From: an uncultured Oscillospiraceae bacterium
GTDB lineage: Bacteria; Bacillota; Clostridia; Oscillospirales; Oscillospiraceae
Direction of reading: 5' to 3'
DNA length: 64,000 nucleotides
Assembly: GCA_934597255.1 (NCBI GenBank)
Contig: CAKTQV010000006.1
Coordinates: forward strand, 74,102-138,101
Shown: positions 56,602 through 64,000 of the stretch, piece after piece
Position numbering within the stretch: the first letter of the stretch is position 1
Layout of the letters: every line of letters begins with the position of its first letter
The notes under the pieces: model-generated
Seen by the model: only the letters and a program-made list of their open reading frames with translations
Told to the model about the DNA's origin: nothing
Databases searched by the model: none
Translations under genes and position numbers: made by a program

Positions 56602-59244
56602 ATGCATAAGTATTTTGGACTGAACGAGCTGCGCGAAATGTTTCTGCGCTTCTTTGAGACGAAGGGCCATCTGCGCCTGCCGAGCTTCTCGCTCGTGCCG
56701 CAGAACGACGCGTCCGTGCTTCTCATCAACGCCGGCATGACCCCGATGAAGCCCTGGTTCAAGGGCGAGGAGGAGCCGCCGCGCCGCCGCGTGTGCACCT
56801 GCCAGAAGTGCATCCGCACCGGCGATATCGACAACGTCGGCCACACGGCGCGCCACGGCACCTATTTCGAGATGCTGGGCAACTTCTCCTTCGGTGACTA
56901 TTTCAAGCACGAGGCCATCGCCTGGAGCTGGGAATTTCTGACCAGCCCGGAGTGGGTCGGTCTGGAGCCGGATCGTCTGTACCCCTCCGTGTATCAGGAC
57001 GACGATGAGGCGTTCGCCATCTGGCGCGACGAGATCGGCATCCCTGCCGACCGCATCTTCCGCTTCGGCAAGGAGGATAACTTCTGGGAGCATGGCTCCG
57101 GCCCGTGTGGCCCCTGCTCCGAGATCTACTACGACCGCGGCGCGGAATACGGCTGCGGCAAGCCCGGCTGCACCGTCGGCTGCGACTGCGACCGCTACAT
57201 GGAGGTCTGGAACAACGTATTCTCCCAGTTTGACAACGACGGCCACAACAACTACACCGAGCTGAAACAGAAGAACATCGACACCGGCATGGGCCTGGAG
57301 CGTCTGGCGGTCGTGTGCCAGAATGTGAATTCCCTGTTCGACGTCGATACCGTTATGAACATCACCAACCGTGTGTCCGAGCTGACCGGCGCGCATTACG
57401 GCGAGAGCGTCAAGCGCGACGTGTCCCTGCGCGTGATCACGGATCATATCCGCGCTTCGACCTTCATGATCTGCGACGGCGTTCTGCCTTCGAACGAGGG
57501 GCGCGGCTACGTTCTGCGCCGGCTGCTGCGGCGCGCCGCGCGTCACGGCAAGCTTCTGGGTGTGAACCATCCCTTCCTGTACGAGATCGTCGACACCGTC
57601 GTGCACGAAAACGAGTGCGAGTACAAGGATCTGCGCGAGAAGCAGTCGTACATCACCAAGGTCATCCGCACCGAGGAGGAGAATTTTGCCCGCACCATCG
57701 ACGGCGGCATGAAGATTTTCGCCGATATGCTTGCCGAGCACAAGCAGAAGGGCGAGAGCGTGTTTTCCGGCGCGGACGCCTTCAAGCTGTACGATACCTA
57801 TGGCTTCCCCATTGATCTGACCATCGAAATGGCGTCGGACGAGGGGCTGAGCGTGGACGAGGAGAGCTTCCGTGCGCTCATGCAGGAGCAGAAGGAGCGT
57901 GCGAGAGAGGCGCGCAAGGTGCTGGGCGATCTGGGCTGGGCCGGCGTGGAGTTCGGCAAGGAGGTCCCCGCGACGGAGTTCATCGGCTACGACTGCGGCA
58001 GCGCCGAGGGGCGCGTCGTCGCCATCGTGGCGGAGGATGAGCTGCGCGAGACCGTGGCCGCGGGCGTCGAGGCCATCGTGGTGCTCGACAGGACGCCGTT
58101 TTATGCGGAGATGGGCGGCCAGGTGGCCGACCACGGCACGCTGTCCGCGCCCGGCATGGAATTTGCCGTGAGCGACGTGCAGAAGAACAAGGGCGGAAAA
58201 TTCATGCATTACGGCAAGGTCGTCTCCGGCGAGATCCGCCTTGGCGACACCGTGACGGCCGCGATCGACGAGACGCGCCGCAGCGCTATCCGCCGCGCCC
58301 ACAGCGCCACGCATCTGCTGGACGCCGCGCTCAAGCGCGTGCTGGGCGAGCATGCGCATCAGGCCGGTTCGCTGGTCGAGCCGGATCGCCTGCGCTTTGA
58401 CTTCACGCATTTCGAGTCCATCACGCCGGATCAGCTGGCCGAGATCGAACGGCTGGTCAACGATGAGATACTGGCCGGCGAGCCGATCGTGACCGAGGTG
58501 CTTCCCATCGAGGAGGCCAAAAAGCGCGGTGCGGTCGCGCTGTTCGGCGAAAAATACGGCGAGACGGTCCGCGTTGTGGAGATGGGCGGCTTCTCGATGG
58601 AATTGTGCGGCGGCACTCATCTGGACAATACGGCCAAGGCGGGCGTGTTCCGCATCAAATCCGAAGGCTCTGTCGCTTCCGGCGTGCGCCGCATCGAGGC
58701 GACGGTCGGCAAGCAGTCGCTGGAGGCCATGCACAAAACGCAGGAGCTTCTGTTCCGGGCGGCGCAGGTCCTTAAAACAACGCCGGGAGAGCTGGCCGGC
58801 AAGGCCGAGCAGCAGCTTCAGGAGCTGAAGAATCTGCGCAGCGCGCTTGAAAAGCTCAAGGCCGAGGCGACGCTGGGCGAGGCGAGACAGGTGCTTGCCT
58901 CCGCCAAGGAGGTCGGCGGACTGCATATCCTGACCTGCCTGCGCAACAACCTGGACGCGGCGGGCCTGCGCACGATGGGCGATTTCCTGCGCGACCGCGA
59001 TCCCAACGTTGTCGGTGTGCTGGCGTGCGCCGCGGGGGAGAAGATCACGTTCCTGGCTGTCTGCGGCAAGGAGGCCGTCGCGCGCGGCATCAAGGCCGGC
59101 GAGCTTGTCAAGGCGGTGTCCGCCATCTGCGGCGGCAAGGGCGGCGGCAAGCCCGATTCGGCCATGGGCGGCGGCAGCGACCTTTTGAAGGTGGACGACG
59201 CGCTGGCCGCGGTGGACGATTTCGTCGCGGAGAAGCTGAAATAA
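56602..59244 (+). CDS. alaS: Alanyl-tRNA synthetase
   Basis: An 880-residue class II synthetase. Catalytic N-terminus LNELREMFLRFFETKGH, then motif 2 (NVGHTARHGTYFEMLGNFSF) and motif 3, the editing domain with HSATHLLDAALKR and CGGTHLDNT, and a C-Ala coiled coil at the end (VDDFVAEKLK). The length is typical. ATG at 56602 has GAGGA upstream. No T-box was seen; it is read from the mltG side. Confidence 0.97.
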   Translation: MHKYFGLNELREMFLRFFETKGHLRLPSFSLVPQNDASVLLINAGMTPMKPWFKGEEEPPRRRVCTCQKCIRTGDIDNVGHTARHGTYFEMLGNFSFGDYFKHEAIAWSWEFLTSPEWVGLEPDRLYPSVYQDDDEAFAIWRDEIGIPADRIFRFGKEDNFWEHGSGPCGPCSEIYYDRGAEYGCGKPGCTVGCDCDRYMEVWNNVFSQFDNDGHNNYTELKQKNIDTGMGLERLAVVCQNVNSLFDVDTVMNITNRVSELTGAHYGESVKRDVSLRVITDHIRASTFMICDGVLPSNEGRGYVLRRLLRRAARHGKLLGVNHPFLYEIVDTVVHENECEYKDLREKQSYITKVIRTEEENFARTIDGGMKIFADMLAEHKQKGESVFSGADAFKLYDTYGFPIDLTIEMASDEGLSVDEESFRALMQEQKERAREARKVLGDLGWAGVEFGKEVPATEFIGYDCGSAEGRVVAIVAEDELRETVAAGVEAIVVLDRTPFYAEMGGQVADHGTLSAPGMEFAVSDVQKNKGGKFMHYGKVVSGEIRLGDTVTAAIDETRRSAIRRAHSATHLLDAALKRVLGEHAHQAGSLVEPDRLRFDFTHFESITPDQLAEIERLVNDEILAGEPIVTEVLPIEEAKKRGAVALFGEKYGETVRVVEMGGFSMELCGGTHLDNTAKAGVFRIKSEGSVASGVRRIEATVGKQSLEAMHKTQELLFRAAQVLKTTPGELAGKAEQQLQELKNLRSALEKLKAEATLGEARQVLASAKEVGGLHILTCLRNNLDAAGLRTMGDFLRDRDPNVVGVLACAAGEKITFLAVCGKEAVARGIKAGELVKAVSAICGGKGGGKPDSAMGGGSDLLKVDDALAAVDDFVAEKLK

Positions 59245-59267
59245 AAAATACCGGATAGGAGACGGAC

Positions 59268-59618
59268 ATGAAAGACGACAACTGCCTGTTCTGCAAGATC
59301 GCGGCCGGGGAGATACCCTCCGACTGCCTGTATAACGAAGACGGCGTTTATGCCTTCCGGGATATCAATCCGCAGGCGCCGGTGCATTTTCTCGTCATCC
59401 CGGTGGAGCATATCTCCGGCGTCTCCGCCGTGGATGCCTCCAATTCCGCGCTGGCGGCGAAGTGCCTTGAGGTGATCGCGAAGCTGGCTGCGGCGGACGG
59501 CGCTCTGAAGGGCGGCTACCGCGTGGTATCCAACTGCGGGGACGACGCCGGGCAAAGCGTCCATCATCTGCATTTCCATGTTCTCGGCGGGGAGCGACTG
59601 AACGACCGCATGGCCTGA
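59268..59618 (+). CDS. HIT-family (histidine triad) nucleotide-binding protein
   Basis: A 116-residue Hint-type protein, a purine nucleoside phosphoramidase. Starts CLFCKIAAGEIPS with the usual Cys pair, and has the triad QSVHHLHFHVLGG. ATG follows AGGAG. Conserved, small, cytosolic dimer. Confidence 0.95.
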   Translation: MKDDNCLFCKIAAGEIPSDCLYNEDGVYAFRDINPQAPVHFLVIPVEHISGVSAVDASNSALAAKCLEVIAKLAAADGALKGGYRVVSNCGDDAGQSVHHLHFHVLGGERLNDRMA

Positions 59619-59629
59619 GGGCCGCGGGC

Positions 59630-61861
59630 GTGAGAAAGCTGGCATGGGCGGCGCTGCCCTACGCCGCCGCTGTGTTTCTGGCGGAATACGTTCTGCCGCG
59701 CAAAGGGCTGCCGATTTTTGCGGCAGCCCTTTTTCTGCTGGCCTGGGCCGGCTTTCTGTTCCGCGGCCCTGTGCGGCGGCGGATACTGCTCGTGTGCTTG
59801 GCGGCGGCGGCCGGCTTCGGCTGGTACGCCGGTCACTGGGCGATGACGGCGGAGCCGTGTGAGGCGCTGGAGGGGCAGACCTTTTCCGTGACGGCCCGCG
59901 TGGTGGATTACCCGCTCGTCACGGATTCCTATGCGCGGGTGGAGGTCCGGCTGACGGACGCATCGCTTCCGCGTGTGCGCGCGGCGCTGTATCTGTACGA
60001 CGGCGAGCTTCCGGCCCTGGCGCCGGGCGATACGATCACGGCCGAGGTGCGGGCGGCGGCGGAAACGGACCGCTTTGCCTACCGGGATGTGTATCTTCGC
60101 GCCTACCTGCGCGGTGCGCCGGAGGTCACGGGGCGGTGGCGCTTTTCGTGGCTGTATTTTCCGCAGCGGATATGCCGGGCGGTCAAGGACTCCTGCGAGC
60201 GCGTTTTTCCGTCGTGGGCCTCGCCGCTGGTCAAGGCCATGATGACCGGCGACACCCAGAGCCTGAAGGCCGATCAGCAGACCTATGCCGCCATGCAGAG
60301 CTGCGGCGTGTCCCATGTCGTCGCCGTCAGCGGGCTGCACATGCTGTATCTGGTGTCGCTGGCCCAGCTTCTGCTTGGCCGGAACCGGCGCGGCGCGCTG
60401 GCCTGTCTGCCGCTGATCGCGCTGTTCGTGCTCATGACCGGGTGTACGCCGTCGGTCGTGCGTGCGGCGGTGCTGCAGACGATGATGCTGCTGGCGCCGC
60501 TGCTTGACCGGGAATCGGACGCCCTGACCGATTTTTCCGCGGCGCTTATGCTGCTGCTTCTGGTCAATCCGAGCGCGGCCGGCAGCGTTTCGCTGCAGCT
60601 CTCCTTCGCGGCGGCGGGCGGTATGCTGGCGCTCAACGGTCCGCTCAAACGATGGGCGGGGCGGCGCGTCCGCGGGTGCGCCGGGCAGTGGGTCGCGGAC
60701 AGCTTTATCTGCACGATCGGCGCGACGGCGTTTTCCATGCCGCTTGCCGCCGTTTACTTCGGCTGCATCCCGCTGCTGTCGGCGCTGGTGAATCTGCTTT
60801 GCCTGCCGCTGCTGGAGATCGTGTTCTGCGCGGGCTATGTTCTTTCGGCGCTTGGAATGCTGCTTCCCGGCGCGGCGGCAGTGCTGGCATGGCCGCCGGC
60901 GGCGCTGGTGTGGGTGTGCGAATTTATTTTCCGGGCGGTCGCGGCGCTGCCTTTCGCCTGCGTGTATACCCAAAGCGCGGCGGTGACGGCGTGGCTCGTG
61001 CTTTTGTATGGAAGCTTTGCCGTCACGTTCGTTCTGCGCCGAAGGGGCCGGCGGGTGCGCTATATCCTGCCGGCGGCAGTGAGCGTTTCGGCGCTGTGCG
61101 TGATCGTGGTTTTGTCCGGGCTGATCGCGCGGGGGCGGGCCGGCGTTACCGTTCTGGACGTGGGACAGGGGCAGTCCGTGGCGCTGTACGACGGCAGCTC
61201 CTGTGTGCTGGTGGACTGCGGCGGGACGAACAAGCTGGAAAACGCCGGCGACACGGCGGCGGCCTTTGTTCGCTCGAGCGGCCGGACGGCGGTGGATCTG
61301 CTCGTGCTGACGCATCTGCACGCGGACCACGCAAACGGGGTTTCCGAGCTTATCTACCGGCTGCCGGTGCGGCGGCTGGCCTTCTCCGACGAGTCGCTGG
61401 ACGACGATCTGGTGCTTTCGGATATTCTGGCGGCTGCCGAGGCGCGCGGGACGGAGGTCATGCTCCTGTCCGGCGAGAGCGAGCTTGTGGTCGGGACGAT
61501 GCGGCTGGAGCTGTATCAGCCGCTGTCAGGCGAGGACGAAAATGAGCGCGGCTTTGTCGTTTCGGCGGATATACGCGGCACGGAGGTGCTTGTGATGGGG
61601 GATATGGACGCCGGGGGCGAGCTTGTGCTCGTGGGACAGGGCCGGGCGGACACGGATATTCTGATCGCCGGGCACCACGGCTCCCGGTATTCCTCCTCGT
61701 CGCTGTTCCTGAACGCGGCCAGCCCGGAATGGACCGTGGTCTCCGTGGGACGCAACCGCTACGGACACCCGACGGAGGAGGCCATGGAGCGGATATATGA
61801 AAGCAGTGAAAATGTCCGTCGGACGGATACCGACGGCACGGTTACGATAAGGATAAGGTGA
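59630..61861 (+). CDS. comEC: DNA-uptake channel protein ComEC/Rec2
   Basis: A 743-residue polytopic membrane protein that forms the single-strand DNA uptake channel. N-terminal OB-type domain (residues about 50-160), the competence channel region with many helices (SHVVAVSGLHMLYLVSLAQ is the family core), and a C-terminal metallo-beta-lactamase domain (LTHLHADHANGVSELI, then AGHHGSRYSSS). GTG at 59630 follows GAGGG by nine bases. Followed directly by holA, the common order in Firmicutes. Confidence 0.95.
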   Translation: MRKLAWAALPYAAAVFLAEYVLPRKGLPIFAAALFLLAWAGFLFRGPVRRRILLVCLAAAAGFGWYAGHWAMTAEPCEALEGQTFSVTARVVDYPLVTDSYARVEVRLTDASLPRVRAALYLYDGELPALAPGDTITAEVRAAAETDRFAYRDVYLRAYLRGAPEVTGRWRFSWLYFPQRICRAVKDSCERVFPSWASPLVKAMMTGDTQSLKADQQTYAAMQSCGVSHVVAVSGLHMLYLVSLAQLLLGRNRRGALACLPLIALFVLMTGCTPSVVRAAVLQTMMLLAPLLDRESDALTDFSAALMLLLLVNPSAAGSVSLQLSFAAAGGMLALNGPLKRWAGRRVRGCAGQWVADSFICTIGATAFSMPLAAVYFGCIPLLSALVNLLCLPLLEIVFCAGYVLSALGMLLPGAAAVLAWPPAALVWVCEFIFRAVAALPFACVYTQSAAVTAWLVLLYGSFAVTFVLRRRGRRVRYILPAAVSVSALCVIVVLSGLIARGRAGVTVLDVGQGQSVALYDGSSCVLVDCGGTNKLENAGDTAAAFVRSSGRTAVDLLVLTHLHADHANGVSELIYRLPVRRLAFSDESLDDDLVLSDILAAAEARGTEVMLLSGESELVVGTMRLELYQPLSGEDENERGFVVSADIRGTEVLVMGDMDAGGELVLVGQGRADTDILIAGHHGSRYSSSSLFLNAASPEWTVVSVGRNRYGHPTEEAMERIYESSENVRRTDTDGTVTIRIR

Positions 61862-61862
61862 G

Positions 61863-62930
61863 ATGGCAAAAGCGGCGGGAAGAAAACGGGAGGAGACGGT
61901 CTCCTACACAGAGCTGGTCGGCGCGCTTCGGGCCGCGCCGCCGGCGCGGGTGTATATGCTGCGCGGGGACGAGGACTATCTGCGCGACCAGTATCTGGGC
62001 GTGCTGCGCTCGATGTGCGTGCCGGAGGGGCTTGACAGCTTCAATTACCGGCGCATAAACGGGCCGAAGGTGGATATGCGGGAGCTGTCCGGGGCGCTGG
62101 AGGCCATGCCCTTCATGGGGGAGCGGACGCTGGTCGAGGTGCGCGATTTTGACATAAACAGGACGTCGGATTACGATGGGCAGGCGTTTGCCGATCTGCT
62201 GGCCGATATCCCGGAGTGGGCGACACTCGTGTTTATTTTCGCGCCCGGCTACACGCCGGACGGGCGGCTCGGGCCGGTCAGGGCCATACGGAAAAACGGC
62301 GTGGACGCGCAGTTTACGCCGCAGGAGGGCGCGCAGCTCGTGCGCTGGGTCGTCAATCATTTCCGGCAGGAGGGAAAGGAGTGTCCGAGCGATGCGGCGG
62401 CACATCTGCTGTATGTCTGCGGGTCGCTGATGAACACGCTTCTGCCGGAGATATCCAAGGTGGCTGGGGCGGCAAAGGACGGCCGCATCACCAAACAGGA
62501 CATCGACGCCGTGGCGGAGCGCCGCCCGGATACGAAGGTGTACGAGATGACGGATATGCTCGGCCGCCGCCAGTACGACCGCGCGGCGCGGATGCTGGCG
62601 GAGCTGCTGGACGACAAGAGCCAGTCGGCCTCCGGCCTTCTGTACATGATCTCCGAGCAGATGCGTCAGCTTTACTGCGCCCGGCTCGCGCCGCGCGGCC
62701 CGGAGGGGCGGGCCTATATGCTCGAATGCTTTCCGGAGCTTTCCTCGCGCAGCTTTCTGATCCCGAAGCTGATGGAGGCGGCGGGCAATTTTTCCACGGA
62801 ACGTCTGGCAAGAGCGATCGCGCTGTGCGCCGAATGCGAATTCTCCATGCGCGACGGGGGGACGGCCGGCGACGCGGAGCGCCTCGGCGAGCTGCTCGTG
62901 CGGCTGGCGATGGACCGGAACGATGTATAA
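61863..62930 (+). CDS. holA: DNA polymerase III delta subunit
   Basis: A 355-residue clamp-loader subunit that opens the beta clamp. The N-terminal AAA-like domain includes VYMLRGDEDYLRDQYL and TLVEVRDFDIN; the later helical domain is conserved (DMLGRRQYDRAARML, LYMISEQMRQLY). No functional P-loop, as expected for delta. Starts one base after the comEC stop and overlaps rnmV by eight bases. Confidence 0.94.
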   Translation: MAKAAGRKREETVSYTELVGALRAAPPARVYMLRGDEDYLRDQYLGVLRSMCVPEGLDSFNYRRINGPKVDMRELSGALEAMPFMGERTLVEVRDFDINRTSDYDGQAFADLLADIPEWATLVFIFAPGYTPDGRLGPVRAIRKNGVDAQFTPQEGAQLVRWVVNHFRQEGKECPSDAAAHLLYVCGSLMNTLLPEISKVAGAAKDGRITKQDIDAVAERRPDTKVYEMTDMLGRRQYDRAARMLAELLDDKSQSASGLLYMISEQMRQLYCARLAPRGPEGRAYMLECFPELSSRSFLIPKLMEAAGNFSTERLARAIALCAECEFSMRDGGTAGDAERLGELLVRLAMDRNDV

Positions 62931-63534
62931 GATACGCGAGGCGATCGTGGTCGAGGGACGCTACGACAAGGCGGCGCTGTCGTCGTATCTGGACGCGCTG
63001 ATCCTGGTGACGGACGGCTTCGGCCTGTTTCACGATCCGGCAAAGCGGGCGCTGCTGCGGCGGCTGGCGGACGAGCGGGGACTGGTCGTGCTCACGGATC
63101 CGGACGGCGCGGGCTTCGTTATCCGCAATTACATCAAAAGCGCCGTCGACCCGACGAAGATCAAGCACGCCTATATCCCGGATGTTCCCGGACGGGAAAG
63201 GCGGAAAAAAACGCCGTCAAAAGAGGGAAAGCTCGGCGTGGAGGGCGTGGAGCCGGCGCTTGTGCTTCAGGCGCTGCGGCGTGCCGGCGTGCAGCTGGAG
63301 GAGGAGCCGGACGGGATGAAAAGCGGCGGCATGACCAAGGCAGATATGTACGCGCTGGGCCTGTCCGGGACGCCGGAGAGCGCGAAGCTTCGCCTTCGGC
63401 TTCTGAAGCGGCTGGAGCTGCCGGAACGGATGACGCCGAACGCCATGCTGGACGTTCTCAACGCATTGTACAGCCGTGGGGAGCTTGCGGCGCTCCTGAC
63501 GGAGCTGAAAGCGGAAAAGGAGGAAAAGCCGTGA
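62923..63534 (+). CDS. rnmV: Ribonuclease M5
   Basis: A 203-residue Toprim nuclease that matures 5S rRNA. Toprim core: REAIVVEGRYDKAAL (catalytic Glu) and VLTDPDGAGFVIRNYI (DxD). Its C-terminal region is longer than the Toprim domain alone, as in RNase M5. It overlaps holA by eight bases and the next gene by four. Confidence 0.93.
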   Translation: MYKIREAIVVEGRYDKAALSSYLDALILVTDGFGLFHDPAKRALLRRLADERGLVVLTDPDGAGFVIRNYIKSAVDPTKIKHAYIPDVPGRERRKKTPSKEGKLGVEGVEPALVLQALRRAGVQLEEEPDGMKSGGMTKADMYALGLSGTPESAKLRLRLLKRLELPERMTPNAMLDVLNALYSRGELAALLTELKAEKEEKP

Positions 63535-64000
63535 AAATACTTTTGCTCAGCTGCAGTACCGGGGAAGGGCACAACCACTGCGCGGCGGCGGCCCGGGAGG
63601 CGCTGGAGGCGGGCGGTCATGAAACGCAGTTTCTGGATATGCTCCATATGTTCGGCGACCCGGGGCCGCTGAGCTTCGACCGTATTCTCAACCGCATTTC
63701 GACGAAAACGCCGGAGCTGTTCGGGATGATGTATCACGCCGGCGCCATGTACAGCGCCACCGGAGCGACGTCGCCGGTATATCTGGCCAATATCCGGCAC
63801 GCGCGGCAGCTTGGCGCCTTCATTGACGAAAACGGCTTTGACGCCGTGCTGTGTTCGCATCTGTTCCCGATGGAAACGCTGACGTTTCTGCGGCGGCACG
63901 AGCATCTGCGCGTGCGCAGCTATGGTATTTTGTCCGACTATACCTGCATCCCTTTTCTGGCGGAAACGGAGCTGGACGGCTATTTTCTCCCGCACCCGGA
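63531..64000 (+). CDS. GT28/MGDG synthase-like glycosyltransferase (partial, runs off window)
   Basis: The first 156 residues of a glycosyltransferase. Starts with GTG overlapping the rnmV stop (GTGA) and a GGAGG seven bases upstream. The N-terminus KILLLSCSTGEGHNH and the YGILSDYTCIPFLAETELDGYF segment match the MGDG synthase/diacylglycerol glucosyltransferase (UgtP-like) family, acting at the membrane on diacylglycerol with a UDP-sugar. The window ends before the donor-binding domain, so the substrate stays open. Confidence 0.85.
   Translation, partial: MKILLLSCSTGEGHNHCAAAAREALEAGGHETQFLDMLHMFGDPGPLSFDRILNRISTKTPELFGMMYHAGAMYSATGATSPVYLANIRHARQLGAFIDENGFDAVLCSHLFPMETLTFLRRHEHLRVRSYGILSDYTCIPFLAETELDGYFLPHP

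Overview
The window looks like a chromosomal segment of a GC-rich, endospore-forming anaerobe of class Clostridia, most likely an Oscillospiraceae relative of Intestinimonas, Oscillibacter or Flavonifractor. That placement is inference. It rests on the sporulation genes (sigG, spoIIID, spoVAD, spoVAEb), Firmicutes-type housekeeping genes (rnmV, tmcAL, yerC, UPF0340, murC), strong Shine-Dalgarno sites with consensus sigma-A promoters, GTG/TTG starts, and fermentation genes (a Kce-type cleavage enzyme, thiolase, acetate kinase, a CoA-transferase). No transposase, integrase, phage gene or CRISPR array was seen. The longest stretch without a gene is about 260 bases.

Layout, 1-20 kb. A tRNA-Arg, a surface-type membrane protein, an SDR reductase, a lipid pair (cdsA, diacylglycerol-kinase-like) and a CAT-like acetyltransferase come first. 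A LysR regulator is divergent from a flavoprotein and a complete oligopeptide/dipeptide ABC importer (binding protein, two permeases, two ATPases). A MATE exporter with a Crp/Fnr regulator follows, then spoVAD-spoVAEb, spoIIID behind a sigma-E-type promoter, a CvpA-like protein, a nitroreductase and gluQ, whose promoter position suggests a leaderless mRNA.

20-34 kb. Two lipoproteins follow, one of them a 5'-nucleotidase fold that has lost its metal ligands. Next are an SDR and a metal island: csoR, a P1B ATPase lacking the usual SEHP segment, and a 57-residue membrane protein, with CsoR-type operators. A large secreted beta-helix protein, adenine deaminase, sigG behind a sigma-F-type promoter, and a radical SAM-sufC-sufB-thioesterase gene run complete this part.

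34-47 kb. Kce-type enzyme, thiolase and acetate kinase lie on the minus strand. tmcAL, prfA, a TsaC-CoaE fusion, an M18 aminopeptidase and a CoA-transferase lie on the plus strand. Together these handle acetyl-CoA and acetate and parts of translation. A sortase-type wall protein with a long Pro-Thr repeat follows, behind a promoter carrying four GGTTACAA-like boxes, then an SPFH/NfeD pair and yerC.

47-64 kb. Five tRNAs (Val, Asp, Gly, Phe, Cys) sit behind a perfect consensus promoter. After them come UPF0340, an ECF S component, a DUF308-like membrane protein, murC, and a sirtuin-tagA-tmk operon. A 48-residue Cys-rich membrane microprotein lies on the minus strand. The plus strand continues with mltG carrying a very long charged, repeat-bearing N-terminus, then alaS, a HIT protein, comEC, holA, rnmV and the start of a GT28-like glycolipid glycosyltransferase cut by the window end.

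The best candidates for something new are the TsaC-CoaE fusion, the shortened metal ATPase with its small partner, the catalytically dead nucleotidase-like lipoprotein pair, the repeat-bearing MltG, the radical SAM-SufCB unit and the repeat-box promoter of the wall protein. No feature here amounts to an obvious new multi-gene defence or biosynthetic system.
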